Of a stretch of DNA of 64,000 nucleotides, positions 49,719 to 58,008 are shown piece after piece. Made by a program: the position numbers and the translations under genes. The notes beneath the pieces are model-generated. The model was given only the letters and a program-made list of their open reading frames with translations, was not told the DNA's origin and ran no database searches. Positions within the stretch are counted from its first letter, which is position 1, and the number at the start of each line of letters is the position of its first letter. The stretch comes from Nocardioides sp. Soil805 (GTDB lineage Bacteria > Actinomycetota > Actinomycetes > Propionibacteriales > Nocardioidaceae), in contig NZ_LMSU01000001.1 in the NCBI RefSeq assembly GCF_001429625.1, positions 1,168,310 through 1,232,309 on the forward strand. The letters run 5' to 3'.

Positions 49719-49748
49719 TTTACACCCGGCGAGGTGCGGGGCTAACGT
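49719..49748 (+). promoter_or_regulatory. Promoter of the PhoX-type gene
   Basis: TTTACA (49719-49724), an 18-bp spacer, and TAACGT (49743-49748), about 33 bp before the ATG. The gene also has GGGAGGA before its start. The A/T-rich -35 stands out locally. I do not see a clear PHO-box pair. Confidence 0.6.
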
Positions 49749-49781
49749 CCCGGGATCAGCAGCCGACCCGGGAGGACCAGC

Positions 49782-51260
49782 ATGTCGACCGAAGAGACCG
49801 TCGAGCGCCGCACCATCCTCAAGACCGCCGCCGCCGCCGCGTCGTTGGCCGGTCCCTTCGCCGGCCTGGTGGCCGCGCCGGCCTCCGCGGCGACCAACCC
49901 CAGGCCGGTGCCGCTGCGGGCCGTGCCCGACGAGCGGGACGGCGTCGTCCGCCTGCACGTGCCTGAGGGCTTCCGCTACCGCTCCTTCCACGACACCGAG
50001 TCGACGGTGACCCTCACCGACGGCACCGTCCTGCCGGGCCGGCACGACGGGATGGGCGCCTTCGCGGGACCCGACGGCACCGTGGTGCTCGTCCGCAACC
50101 ACGAGGTCAACAACCCGGTGCCGGCAGCGTTCGGCACCGGCACGCCGTACGACCCCCGCGCGGGTGGCGGCACGACGACGATCCAGGTCACGACCAAGGG
50201 CGAGGTGGTCCGCTCCTTCACCAGCCTCAACGGCACGATGATGAACTGCTCGGGCGGGCAGATGCCGTGGGGCGCGTGGGTGACCTGTGAGGAGACCGTC
50301 AACGGTCCCGACGTCGGCCCCGACTTCACCGGCACGTCCAACGTCCCGCTGACCCAGGCGCACGGCTTCGTCTTCGAGGTGCCGGTCAGCGTGTTCCCGG
50401 GCGAGGGCCAGTCGTCGCGGCAGCCGATCCGCTCGGCCGGACGCTTCGCCCACGAGGCGGTGTCGTACGACGAGGGCAGCGGCTACCTGTACCTCACCGA
50501 GGACGACTTCGGCTTCGCGTCGGGCTTCTACCGCTACCGCCCGCCCAGCGACCCGATGGTCGTCGGCCGTCTGGAGGACGGCGGGACGCTGGAGATGCTC
50601 AAGGTCGTCGGCGTCGACAACGCCCACCTCGAGGGCGCGCAGGAGCAGGGCGCGACGTACGACGTCGAGTGGGTGCCGATCGAGGACCCCGCCCCCGAGT
50701 TCCCCTACACGCCCGGCGAGACGGCACCGACCAGCAACAACGACGCGATCACCCACGTCGCGCGCCAGGGCTGGGCGCAGGGCGCGGCGTACTTCTCCCG
50801 GCTCGAGGGACAGGTCGCCCGCGACGGCGTCGTCTACTTCACCTCGACCCAGGGCGGCGGGCCGGCCGAGACCGGCACGGAGAACCCCGCGGGCTTCGGG
50901 CGCGGCTCCGGCCAGGTCTGGGCCTACCGTCCCGCGTCGGGCAAGCTGCGCTGCGTCTTCCAGTCGTCGGGACCGATGGAGCTCGACCTGCCGGACAACA
51001 TCACCACGTCCAAGCGCGGCACCCTCGTCGTCTGCGAGGACAACGTCAACGACAACTACGTCCGCGGGTTGTCCAAGAACGGCAAGCTCTGGGACATCGC
51101 GCTCAACCGGCTGCGCAGCGCGTCGGGCGCCGACCGCTCCAACGACGAGTTCGCGGGCTCGACCTTCAGCCCGGGCGGCGAGACGCTCTTCGTCAACATC
51201 CAGGCGAGCCGGGGCATGTCGTTCGCGATCTGGGGGCCGTGGCACAAGATCGGCGTCTGA
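49782..51260 (+). CDS. PhoX-like (DUF839) phosphatase, Tat-exported
   Basis: A 492-residue exported protein with a twin-arginine signal (ERRTILKTAAAAASLAG; RR at about residues 9-10). It matches DUF839/PhoX: VVLVRNHEVNNPV, SGGQMPWGAWVTCEET, GRFAHEAVSYDEGSGYLYLTEDD and VYFTSTQGGGPA. PhoX enzymes are calcium- and iron-dependent alkaline phosphatases that free phosphate from organic esters outside the cell. The protein is shorter than classic PhoX (about 600 or more). The C-terminus ends in WGPWHKIGV. Substrate unproven. Confidence 0.84.
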   Translation: MSTEETVERRTILKTAAAAASLAGPFAGLVAAPASAATNPRPVPLRAVPDERDGVVRLHVPEGFRYRSFHDTESTVTLTDGTVLPGRHDGMGAFAGPDGTVVLVRNHEVNNPVPAAFGTGTPYDPRAGGGTTTIQVTTKGEVVRSFTSLNGTMMNCSGGQMPWGAWVTCEETVNGPDVGPDFTGTSNVPLTQAHGFVFEVPVSVFPGEGQSSRQPIRSAGRFAHEAVSYDEGSGYLYLTEDDFGFASGFYRYRPPSDPMVVGRLEDGGTLEMLKVVGVDNAHLEGAQEQGATYDVEWVPIEDPAPEFPYTPGETAPTSNNDAITHVARQGWAQGAAYFSRLEGQVARDGVVYFTSTQGGGPAETGTENPAGFGRGSGQVWAYRPASGKLRCVFQSSGPMELDLPDNITTSKRGTLVVCEDNVNDNYVRGLSKNGKLWDIALNRLRSASGADRSNDEFAGSTFSPGGETLFVNIQASRGMSFAIWGPWHKIGV

Positions 51261-51409
51261 TCGTCCGGGCCTTCCTGAGGCGGGCCGGCCGCCGCGTCGG
51301 GTTGTCCACAGATCGCGGTTGACGGGTTCCGTCGCGCCTCCCCGACGGGAAGAGTCGACTCCAGTCGTACTCGTCCGGCGTCGTCGCCGGGTGCATCTCG
51401 GGAGGCACG

Positions 51410-51715
51410 ATGAACCTCAGGCTCGACCCTGCCCAGCTGTCGATCGGTGCCGACGCCGTCGAGGCGCGGGCCGCCGACATGGCGACCCGTCGTACCCGGA
51501 TCGAGACGTCGGTCGACGCGCTCCTCGCCGGGTGGCACGGCGCCGCGGCCGACCGCTTCGCCGGGCTGTGGGAGGAGTGGTGCGCCGGCGCGGACACCGT
51601 CATCGCCGGCCTGGCCTCGAGCGCGGTGGCCCTACGGGCGGCTCGTGACGACGCGACTCTCGCGGACGGCTCGTCGTCCGAGAACCACGCCGACCTGGCG
51701 CGGAGGCTCGGATGA
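51410..51715 (+). CDS. WXG100-family secreted helper protein
   Basis: A 101-residue WXG100-like protein: helix, WHG turn (LLAGWHGAAADRFAGLWEEW), helix. These are substrates or partners of the type VII secretion system. SD GGGAGG is close to ATG 51410. It overlaps the next gene by 4 bp. With the two following genes it forms a chaperone pair plus toxin cassette. Confidence 0.82.
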   Translation: MNLRLDPAQLSIGADAVEARAADMATRRTRIETSVDALLAGWHGAAADRFAGLWEEWCAGADTVIAGLASSAVALRAARDDATLADGSSSENHADLARRLG

Positions 51716-52008
51716 CGGCGTACGACGTGGACGTCGACGAGCTCGCGTCCGTCATCGCCGCGATGGACGCTTGCGGCCGAGAGCTCGCCGACCTGGCCGC
51801 GGACGTCGAGGCCGCGCATGCTGCCCTGCACGCGGACTGGACGGGGCTGGCCGGCGAGGCGCACACGGCGTCGCACGCGTCGTGGCGGACGTCGTTCGCG
51901 GAGATGGGCACCGCGCTCGCGGGCCTCCGGTCGGTCGGGGAGACCGCGCGGGCGAACTACGCGGTCGCGGTCGAGGCCAACCTCGCGATGTGGGAGCAGG
52001 TCAGGTGA
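51712..52008 (+). CDS. Second WXG100-like protein
   Basis: A 98-residue helical hairpin with a WTG turn (ADWTGLAGEAHTASHASW) in the place of WXG. It likely pairs with the upstream WXG100 protein. It overlaps both neighbours by 4 bp. Such small pairs act as carriers for LXG/WXG-type toxins. Confidence 0.78.
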   Translation: MTAYDVDVDELASVIAAMDACGRELADLAADVEAAHAALHADWTGLAGEAHTASHASWRTSFAEMGTALAGLRSVGETARANYAVAVEANLAMWEQVR

Positions 52009-53369
52009 GGATCGCGGTCGAGACCGGCGGCTTCACCTCGGCCGCCGACGCGTGCCGCACCGGCAACCAGATCTCCGCACTGCTGTGCGAGTCGCTCGCC
52101 GGCAAGCTCGGTGGGTACGCCGGCATGGCCGGCGACGACGCGACCAGCGCCGAGTTCGCGACGTCGTACGACGACGGGGCCCGGCAGGCGCTCGAGACCC
52201 TGACCGAGCTCACCCACGCCTTCATCGGACTGGGTCGGCTGCTCACCGCGACCGGGGCCAACCACCGCGACGCGGAGGCCGCCTCCGCGGCGGTGTCGTC
52301 CTACAGCGGCGGCTCGCTCGACGAGGACGACTACGTCCGGGTCTCCCCCACCCCGCCGCAGTCGTGCCTGGGCGCGAACCCCGTGTCGCTCGGCACCGTG
52401 GAGACGTGGATCCTCGACCAGGTCGAGGGCTTCGTGTGGCCCGGAGCGGACGTCGACCTGCTCCTCGACGCGGCCACCACCTGGCGCCGCGCGGGCGCCG
52501 CCGTTGCCGACCTCGACGCGCACTGCGACATCGCCGCCGGCTTCATCGAGCACCAGGTCTCCCCCGAGGTCCCGCTCGCCCTCTCCGCGCTGGCGGACCT
52601 CCGGTCGCTCATCGGCGACACGGCTGGTGCCTTGATCGCGGTGGGGACGGCGTGCGAGGAGTACGCCGCCGCGGTCCGTGAGACCCACGAGCGCACCCGT
52701 GCGCTGCTCGTCGAGGTCGGCAGGATGGTCGTGGAGGGCGTCGCGATCTCCGCCATCGTCGGCGGGATCACCGGTGGGCTCGGCGCCGGGGCCGCCGGCT
52801 CGGCGGCGCTGGCTCGGATCAGCGCCCATGCACCGCGCTTCCACGCGCTGCTCGTCAGCCTGCGGGCCACCGGAGCTGCCACCGCCGGCCGGCTGCGGAC
52901 CGCTCGCGAGGGGCTCGGAGTCGTACGGGCTCGGGTCGAGCGCTTCGCGCGCGTGAGGGTCCGGGACGAGCGGGGGGAGATGAAGCTGCCTGGCGGCTGG
53001 AGGACATCACTCTCGGGACAGGACTCGGTGGGTGGTCACATTGCGTCAAAGCACGTGGGCAAGAGCGCCGAAGAGCTCGCAGACCGTGCTCGGACGCAGG
53101 GAATCAAGTTCGCCTCGACCTTTGCCAACGAGGCTGACGCGGAGCGCGTCATCGCCAGCGTGCTGCGCAGTCGTGCTCGGGAAGTTGACGAGTGGCTCGC
53201 AAGCGGCCGGGGCCAGTTGCGTATTGATGCGTTGTTGGGTCGACCGACAGGGACATCTGTGAATGCGGCGGGTGACGTCCACGAGGTCTCCGGTGTCAGA
53301 ATGATCCTGAGGCGGACTGATGAGACCGAGTCGGGGTACCGCATCCACACCGCGTTCCCGCAACCGTAG
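52005..53369 (+). CDS. WXG-associated polymorphic toxin with CdiA-CT RNase A-like tip
   Basis: A 454-residue toxin. The first 300 residues are helical and alanine-rich, with a Gly-rich hydrophobic stretch (SAIVGGITGGLGAGAAGSAAL, about residues 247-267). The C-terminal 110 residues match the bacterial CdiA-CT RNase A domain: GGHIASKHVGKSAEELADRA (His345, Lys349, His350), FASTFANEADAERVI, VDEWLASGRGQL and the ending GYRIHTAFPQP. This fold cleaves RNA in target cells. GTG 52005 overlaps the preceding stop. The base composition drops at the tip. The immunity gene follows 9 bp later. Confidence 0.85.
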   Translation: MRIAVETGGFTSAADACRTGNQISALLCESLAGKLGGYAGMAGDDATSAEFATSYDDGARQALETLTELTHAFIGLGRLLTATGANHRDAEAASAAVSSYSGGSLDEDDYVRVSPTPPQSCLGANPVSLGTVETWILDQVEGFVWPGADVDLLLDAATTWRRAGAAVADLDAHCDIAAGFIEHQVSPEVPLALSALADLRSLIGDTAGALIAVGTACEEYAAAVRETHERTRALLVEVGRMVVEGVAISAIVGGITGGLGAGAAGSAALARISAHAPRFHALLVSLRATGAATAGRLRTAREGLGVVRARVERFARVRVRDERGEMKLPGGWRTSLSGQDSVGGHIASKHVGKSAEELADRARTQGIKFASTFANEADAERVIASVLRSRAREVDEWLASGRGQLRIDALLGRPTGTSVNAAGDVHEVSGVRMILRRTDETESGYRIHTAFPQP

Positions 53370-53378
53370 GGAGTCAGA

Positions 53379-53684
53379 GTGAACCAGGCTGAATATCCCG
53401 CTCTGTGGCAGTTCCTCGGCGCCTACCTGCACCAGGACTGGCAAGAGGACTACGCGAATACCCTTGAAGCGCTGTCGGACTTCATGACCAACGAGCCCAC
53501 GTTCGCGCCGATCCTCGCCACTGAGATCGACCACCTTCTGAACTCGACGTCCACAGCTGATGAAGCCGAGGCCGCGATTCTGGGCCTGGGATCGTTCTTC
53601 GTTCCGTCCGCTCGAGGCGGCGACGCCAGAGAGTGGTTGCGCCGGATCCGTATCGAGGCAACTCAGACCCTCCGAGCCGGATGA
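53379..53684 (+). CDS. CdiI-type immunity protein for the RNase A-like toxin
   Basis: A 101-residue acidic protein that matches the CdiI_2-like immunity family (YPALWQFLGAYLHQDWQEDY, then a helical WLRRIRIEATQ end). It should bind and block the toxin domain encoded directly upstream, protecting the producer. It uses a GTG start 9 bp after the toxin stop. Its G+C is lower than the surrounding genes. Confidence 0.8.
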   Translation: MNQAEYPALWQFLGAYLHQDWQEDYANTLEALSDFMTNEPTFAPILATEIDHLLNSTSTADEAEAAILGLGSFFVPSARGGDAREWLRRIRIEATQTLRAG

Positions 53685-53828
53685 TGTGCGCGACGGGGCA
53701 ATGCCCCAAGTGGAGCGCAGACTCAGCCACCGCGCCACCTCCGTCCCGCCAACCCACCTCCCGGCGGCCGGCTCCCTGAGGACGACTCGCGCGTCCGCGA
53801 TGTCCAACGTGACCCGTCGGCGCGCTCC

Positions 53829-54956
53829 TCAGCTCGCCGCGGCCGCCCAGAACGACTCGAGCACGCCGGCCGAGTCCGGCCCGCCGAGCTCCACCTGCGT
53901 GAGGAGCACCGTCACGACGCCGTGCACCGGATCGACGTACGCCGCCGTGCCGGTGCCACCGACCCAGCCGTAGCGACCGACGACGTTCCACGGGTTGAGG
54001 ACCGCGGTGTCGACCCCGCCACCGAAGCCCCACCCCTGGCCGTCCAGGAAGAAGCCGGCCATCTCGCGCTGCTGCGCCGTCGTGTGGTCGGTCATCATCA
54101 GCTCCACGGATTCCCGGGTCAGCAGTCCGCCTCCGCCGGCGAGCAGCATCCGGCCGAAGGCGAGCCAGTCGTCGGCAGTGGTGACGAGACCGCCGGCGCC
54201 CGAGGCGAACGCGGGTGCGGTGGCGAACTGTCCCTCGGGCTCGTCGCTGACCTCCAGGTCTCCCTGGTCGTCGTGCCCGCAGAGCGTGGTGAAGCGGTCG
54301 ATCCTGTCGGCCGGCACGTGGAAATTCGTGTCGACCATGCCCAGCGGTTCGAGCAGGCGCTCCGCCATCAGGTCGGCGAACGACGCACCGGCGGCGCGGG
54401 CGAGCAGGACGCCGAGGACGTCGTACGACGCGTTGTAGGTCCAGCCCTCCCCCGGCTGATGCATCAGCGGGATCCCCGCCAGCCGGCGCATCCACTCGTC
54501 AGGAGCCGGGACCGTGCCCACCTCCATCGACGCCTGTCCCAGCTGCTCCATGAGCAGCGGCACGACGACCGAGTCGAACGTGGCGAAGCCGTGCCCGGCG
54601 GTCGACGTCAGCAGGTGGCGGGTGGTGATGGGGCGGTCGCTCGGCACGGTGTCGTCGAGCCCGCTGCCGGGTGTCCGCAGCACGCGCGGTGCGGCGAGCT
54701 CGGGCAGCAGCTCGCCGACGGGGCCGTCGAGGGTGAGGCGTCCGTCCTCGACCAGCATCATCGTGAGCGCCGCGGTGAGCGGCTTGGTGATCGAGGCAGC
54801 ACGGACGATGGAGTTGCGAGCCATCGGACGGCCGCTCGTGCCCTGGGTGCCGAGGACCTCGAGCCGTACGTCGTCCCCGCGGGCGACGAGCGCCACCAGG
54901 CCGGGGATCTCGCCGGCGTCGACGTGGGGTCGCAGCGCGGCCGCGAGATCAGCCAT
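53829..54956 (-). CDS. Beta-lactamase-fold serine hydrolase (class C-like esterase)
   Basis: A 375-residue protein of the beta-lactamase/AmpC-EstB superfamily. The SxxK motif SITK is at residues 55-58 with its catalytic serine and lysine. A YNASYD motif lies near residue 175, and a later GWVGGTGTAAYVDP acts as the third KTG-like strand (here with GGTG). It has no signal peptide, so it is probably a cytoplasmic or non-classically exported esterase or peptidase and not a beta-lactamase. Substrate unknown. Confidence 0.82.
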   Translation of the reverse strand: MADLAAALRPHVDAGEIPGLVALVARGDDVRLEVLGTQGTSGRPMARNSIVRAASITKPLTAALTMMLVEDGRLTLDGPVGELLPELAAPRVLRTPGSGLDDTVPSDRPITTRHLLTSTAGHGFATFDSVVVPLLMEQLGQASMEVGTVPAPDEWMRRLAGIPLMHQPGEGWTYNASYDVLGVLLARAAGASFADLMAERLLEPLGMVDTNFHVPADRIDRFTTLCGHDDQGDLEVSDEPEGQFATAPAFASGAGGLVTTADDWLAFGRMLLAGGGGLLTRESVELMMTDHTTAQQREMAGFFLDGQGWGFGGGVDTAVLNPWNVVGRYGWVGGTGTAAYVDPVHGVVTVLLTQVELGGPDSAGVLESFWAAAAS

Positions 54957-54979
54957 GCTGCGACCGTACGCCGCCGGCG

Positions 54980-55474
54980 CTACAGCAGTCCCTTGACGTA
55001 CGCCGCCTGGCCGAGGTGCTGGAGGCAGTCACCTTGGATGCTGATCAGGCGCTGGCCGGCGGTGACCGGCGGGTCCCAGTTCTGGTCGACCTCCCGCTCG
55101 AGCTCCTGCTCGTCGACCGTCTGCAGGTAGCGCGCGGTCGCGAGCGTCACGTCGTGGTGGTAGTCGACGAGCAGCTGGGGATCCGCGATCCGGATCGCGT
55201 CGACCTGCTCGCTGGTGTGGCCGTAGCCGATGTCGTCGGCGCCGCTCTCCATCCCGAAGCGCTCCTGGTGCCGCTCCCAGACCTGCCGCTCACCCGCGAG
55301 GTGGGCGACCTGGGCGTCCTGCCCGCGGGCGGTGTGCCACAGGAGCCAGCCGATCGGGTTGCCAGTGCCTCCGGGACGCTCGTGGAGCGTGCGCTGGTCG
55401 AGGTCCTGGGCCACGTCGTCGTACAGCTCGGCGATCCGGCCGAAGCCCTCGGTGAGCACTCCCCTGACGTCCAT
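54980..55474 (-). CDS. DinB-family/DUF664 (putative mycothiol-dependent) protein
   Basis: A 164-residue four-helix DinB-like protein of the DUF664 type. Candidate metal-binding histidines are in LLWHTARGQD (about residue 47), DYHHDVTLATARYL (about 107) and DCLQHLGQAAYV (about 153). In actinobacteria such proteins use mycothiol or other thiols. The last 17 codons also occur, damaged, at 40815-40865. It is followed on the same strand by the beta-lactamase-fold gene after 23 bp. Confidence 0.82.
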   Translation of the reverse strand: MDVRGVLTEGFGRIAELYDDVAQDLDQRTLHERPGGTGNPIGWLLWHTARGQDAQVAHLAGERQVWERHQERFGMESGADDIGYGHTSEQVDAIRIADPQLLVDYHHDVTLATARYLQTVDEQELEREVDQNWDPPVTAGQRLISIQGDCLQHLGQAAYVKGLL

Positions 55475-55481
55475 GGCCGCC

Positions 55482-55721
55482 TCACTCCACCGGCGTCGCG
55501 GACCGGACCTGCGGCGCGCTCGACTGCTCGTCCTTCATGCCGTCGATCTCGGCGAGGATGCGCGTGCGCTCCTCGTCGTCGATCCGTACGCCGGCCTTCC
55601 GCAGGCCCTCGTCGAGCTGCTGCTCGATGGTGGAGTCGTCGGCGCTGTACTGCCACGAGCTCACCTCCTCGACCACGCGCTGCGCTGCTTCGGTCGCTGC
55701 CTGCTGGGTCTCGTCAGTCAT
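55482..55721 (-). CDS. Small acidic helical protein
   Basis: A 79-residue protein rich in Glu, Asp and Gln (EAAQRVVEEVSSWQYSADD) with a long helix likely at its centre. ATG 55721 follows a TAGCGT box by seven bases. It lies 7 bp before the DinB gene on the same strand and may be co-transcribed. The longer frame to 56054 is a shadow of the SDR gene. Function unknown. Confidence 0.6.
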   Translation of the reverse strand: MTDETQQAATEAAQRVVEEVSSWQYSADDSTIEQQLDEGLRKAGVRIDDEERTRILAEIDGMKDEQSSAPQVRSATPVE

Positions 55722-55728
55722 GCGCCCC

Positions 55729-55734
55729 ACGCTA
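55729..55734 (-). promoter_or_regulatory. -10 box (TAGCGT) for leaderless small acidic protein
   Basis: Minus-strand TAGCGT, seven bases, then ATG 55721. It could also drive the DinB and hydrolase genes downstream. Confidence 0.45.
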
Positions 55735-55799
55735 ACGATGCTGCGGTGAGGCGCCTCCCCTCTGAGGGTGTGGCACCGGCGGGGGACCCGACCCCGCAC

Positions 55800-55805
55800 T
55801 ACGCT
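55800..55805 (+). promoter_or_regulatory. -10 box (TACGCT) for leaderless SDR start
   Basis: TACGCT is followed by seven bases and the ATG at 55813. No Shine-Dalgarno. Confidence 0.45.
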
Positions 55806-55812
55806 CGCAGGC

Positions 55813-56640
55813 ATGGCCTCCCCCGTCGCCCTCGTCACAGGTGGTTCGTCCGGCATCGGCGAGAGCACCGCGCGCGCCCTGCTTGCCAAGGGCTTCACGG
55901 TGTACGCCGTCGCCCGCCGCGTCGACCGGATGGCCGCGCTGCAGTCGAACGGCGTCCACACCTTCGCGATGGACGTCACCGACGACGCCTCGATGGTCGC
56001 CGGGATCTCCCGCATCGTCGAGGAGCAGGGGCGGATCGACGTCCTGGTCAACAACGCCGGCTACGGGTCGTACGGCGCTGTCGAGGACGTGCCGATCGAC
56101 GAGGCCCGTCGCCAGTTCGAGGTCAACGTCTTCGGCCTGGCCCGCCTGGTCCAGCTCGTCACACCGCACATGCGCGCGCAGAAGTCGGGCCGGATCATCA
56201 ACATCTCCTCGATCGGCGGCAAGTTCTACGAGCCGTTCGGCGCGTGGTACCACGCGACCAAGTTCGCCGTGGAGGGCTTCAGCGACAGCCTGCGCATGGA
56301 GCTGCGGCCCTTCGGCATCAAGGTCGTGCTGATCGAGCCCGGTCCGATCCTCACCGAGTGGAACGAGATCGCCCGCGACTCCCTCCTCGAGCGGTCGGGG
56401 ACGGGCGCGTACGCCGAGCACGCCCGCAAGGCGCACGAGGTGCTCACCGAGTTCGACAAGCCGTCGCGTGCTTCCACGCCCGAGGAGGTCGCGGACAAGA
56501 TCGTGAAGGCGGCGGTGGCGAAGCGGCCCGCTGCGCGCTACCCCGTCGGCAAGGGTGCGCGGATGATCACGACCTCACGCGACCTGCTGCCGGACCGGGT
56601 GTTCGACGAGGTCGTGAGCCGGACCTTCGGGACGCGGTAG
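55813..56640 (+). CDS. Short-chain dehydrogenase/reductase
   Basis: A 275-residue classical SDR: the cofactor loop TGGSSGIG (residues 9-16), the NNAG motif (LVNNAGYGSYG), the catalytic Ser in ISSIGG and the YHATK pair (Tyr146, Lys150). It should use NAD(P)H to reduce or oxidise a ketone or alcohol. The C-terminal region (VSRTFGTR) is complete. The next gene, a P-loop kinase, begins at the base after its stop codon. Confidence 0.87.
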   Translation: MASPVALVTGGSSGIGESTARALLAKGFTVYAVARRVDRMAALQSNGVHTFAMDVTDDASMVAGISRIVEEQGRIDVLVNNAGYGSYGAVEDVPIDEARRQFEVNVFGLARLVQLVTPHMRAQKSGRIINISSIGGKFYEPFGAWYHATKFAVEGFSDSLRMELRPFGIKVVLIEPGPILTEWNEIARDSLLERSGTGAYAEHARKAHEVLTEFDKPSRASTPEEVADKIVKAAVAKRPAARYPVGKGARMITTSRDLLPDRVFDEVVSRTFGTR

Positions 56641-57291
56641 GTGCCCGCGCCCTCCCTCCTTGAGCTGGTCGACCGGGCGACACGTCTGCTGGACCGGCCG
56701 GGACGGGTGGTGCTCGGCATCACCGGGCCTCCCGGGGCCGGCAAGTCGACGATGACCTCATCGCTGCTCGACTCCCTGCTCACGCGCCTCGGACCGGACG
56801 CCGTCGGCCACCTCCCGATGGACGGCTTCCACCTAGCCGACGTCCAGCTCGAGCGGCTCGGACGCCGCGACCGCAAGGGAGCTCCGGACACCTTCGACGT
56901 CGACGGTTACGTCGCAGCGCTGCAGCGCCTGCACGACCGACCCGACCGCACGTTGTTCGTCCCCGGCTTCGAGCGCGACCTCGAGCAGCCGATCGCCGCG
57001 GCCATCGCTATCCCGCCGTCCGCGCGGCTGGTGCTCACCGAGGGCAACTACCTGCTGCTCCGCGACGGCGGCTGGGAGCGCGTCCGCCCGCTGCTGGCCG
57101 AGGCGTGGTTCGTGGTCCTCGACGACGACGTACGCCGCGAGCGACTGGTGCAGCGGCACGAGGAGTTCGGGAAGTCCCCGGCCGACGCACGGGCCTGGGT
57201 CGAGCGCAGCGACGAGGCCAACGCGGCGCTGGTGAGTGCCACCCGCGAGTCGGCCGACGTCGTCGTACGGCGCGGACCACTCACGGTTTGA
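56641..57291 (+). CDS. Nucleoside/sugar kinase-like P-loop protein (uridine kinase/PanK type)
   Basis: A 216-residue P-loop protein: Walker A GPPGAGKST (residues 29-37), then LPMDGFHLADVQLERLGRRDRKG, in which the Asp and His are typical of the uridine kinase/phosphoribulokinase group (similar to E. coli YggC). VLTEGNYLLLRDGGWERV is the third motif. It would phosphorylate a small hydroxyl compound. The GTG start follows the SDR stop codon directly, so it is coupled. Confidence 0.82.
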   Translation: MPAPSLLELVDRATRLLDRPGRVVLGITGPPGAGKSTMTSSLLDSLLTRLGPDAVGHLPMDGFHLADVQLERLGRRDRKGAPDTFDVDGYVAALQRLHDRPDRTLFVPGFERDLEQPIAAAIAIPPSARLVLTEGNYLLLRDGGWERVRPLLAEAWFVVLDDDVRRERLVQRHEEFGKSPADARAWVERSDEANAALVSATRESADVVVRRGPLTV

Positions 57292-57348
57292 GATGCGGGG
57301 TAGCGAGATTCGCGCCCGCCACGCGGATTCCTAGGTCATGCTGCGCCC

Positions 57349-57999
57349 GTGCGCATCGGGACCTGGAACCTCGCCGGCCGCTGGTCCGACCAGCACGCCG
57401 CCCTGATCGAGGCGGAGGACTGTGACGTCTGGCTGCTCACCGAGGTCAACGAGCGCACGGACCTGGCGGGCCACTCCCTCCACCTGTCGACCGCGGTCAT
57501 GGCCGCGAAGCGCCGCTGGGCCGCCGTCGCAAGCAGGCTGCCGCTGACGCCGGAGGCCGACCCACATCCCGCGAGCGCGCGTGCACGCATCGGCTCGACG
57601 ACGTACGTCAGCTCGGTCCTGCCCTGGCGCGCGTGCGGTTCCGCGTCTCCTTGGGTCGGAGCCCGTCACGTCGACAGGACCGAGAATGCCGTTCAGGAGC
57701 TGGCCGTCCACCTGCGCGGCGTCTCGCCGCTCGTCTGGGGCGGGGACTGGAACCACGCCCTGACCGGCAAGGAGTACGCCGGCTCGCAAGGAGGTCGTCG
57801 AGCCCTCCACGATGCTCTCGAGTCCCTCAGGTTGGAGGCAGCGACGACGGCACTGCCGCACGCGATCGAGGGCCTGCTGACCATCGACCACGTGGCCGTG
57901 CCGGTCGGACTCGACACGACGGCTTCGCGGATCGACGCCGCGAACGAGGGCAAGCGGCTCTCCGACCATGACGCCTACGTCGTGACCGCGGACCTGTGA
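57349..57999 (+). CDS. Endonuclease/exonuclease/phosphatase (EEP) superfamily protein
   Basis: A 216-residue protein with EEP motifs: GTWNLAGRW at the start, an E in LLTEVNER, GGDWNHAL in the middle, IDHVAVP and LSDHDAYVV at the end. These are the usual metal and catalytic positions of phosphodiesterases such as DNase I or inositol phosphatases, all apparently intact. It is shorter than most (about 250), with a compact middle. The convergent NERD-helicase gene ends 10 bp away. Substrate unknown. Confidence 0.8.
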   Translation: MRIGTWNLAGRWSDQHAALIEAEDCDVWLLTEVNERTDLAGHSLHLSTAVMAAKRRWAAVASRLPLTPEADPHPASARARIGSTTYVSSVLPWRACGSASPWVGARHVDRTENAVQELAVHLRGVSPLVWGGDWNHALTGKEYAGSQGGRRALHDALESLRLEAATTALPHAIEGLLTIDHVAVPVGLDTTASRIDAANEGKRLSDHDAYVVTADL

Positions 58000-58008
58000 G
58001 AGTCGCCC

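Noticed and set aside
53829..54956. True beta-lactamase
   Set aside because: SxxK and Tyr motifs are present, but there is no signal peptide and no lactamase-specific motif. An esterase or peptidase is at least as likely.
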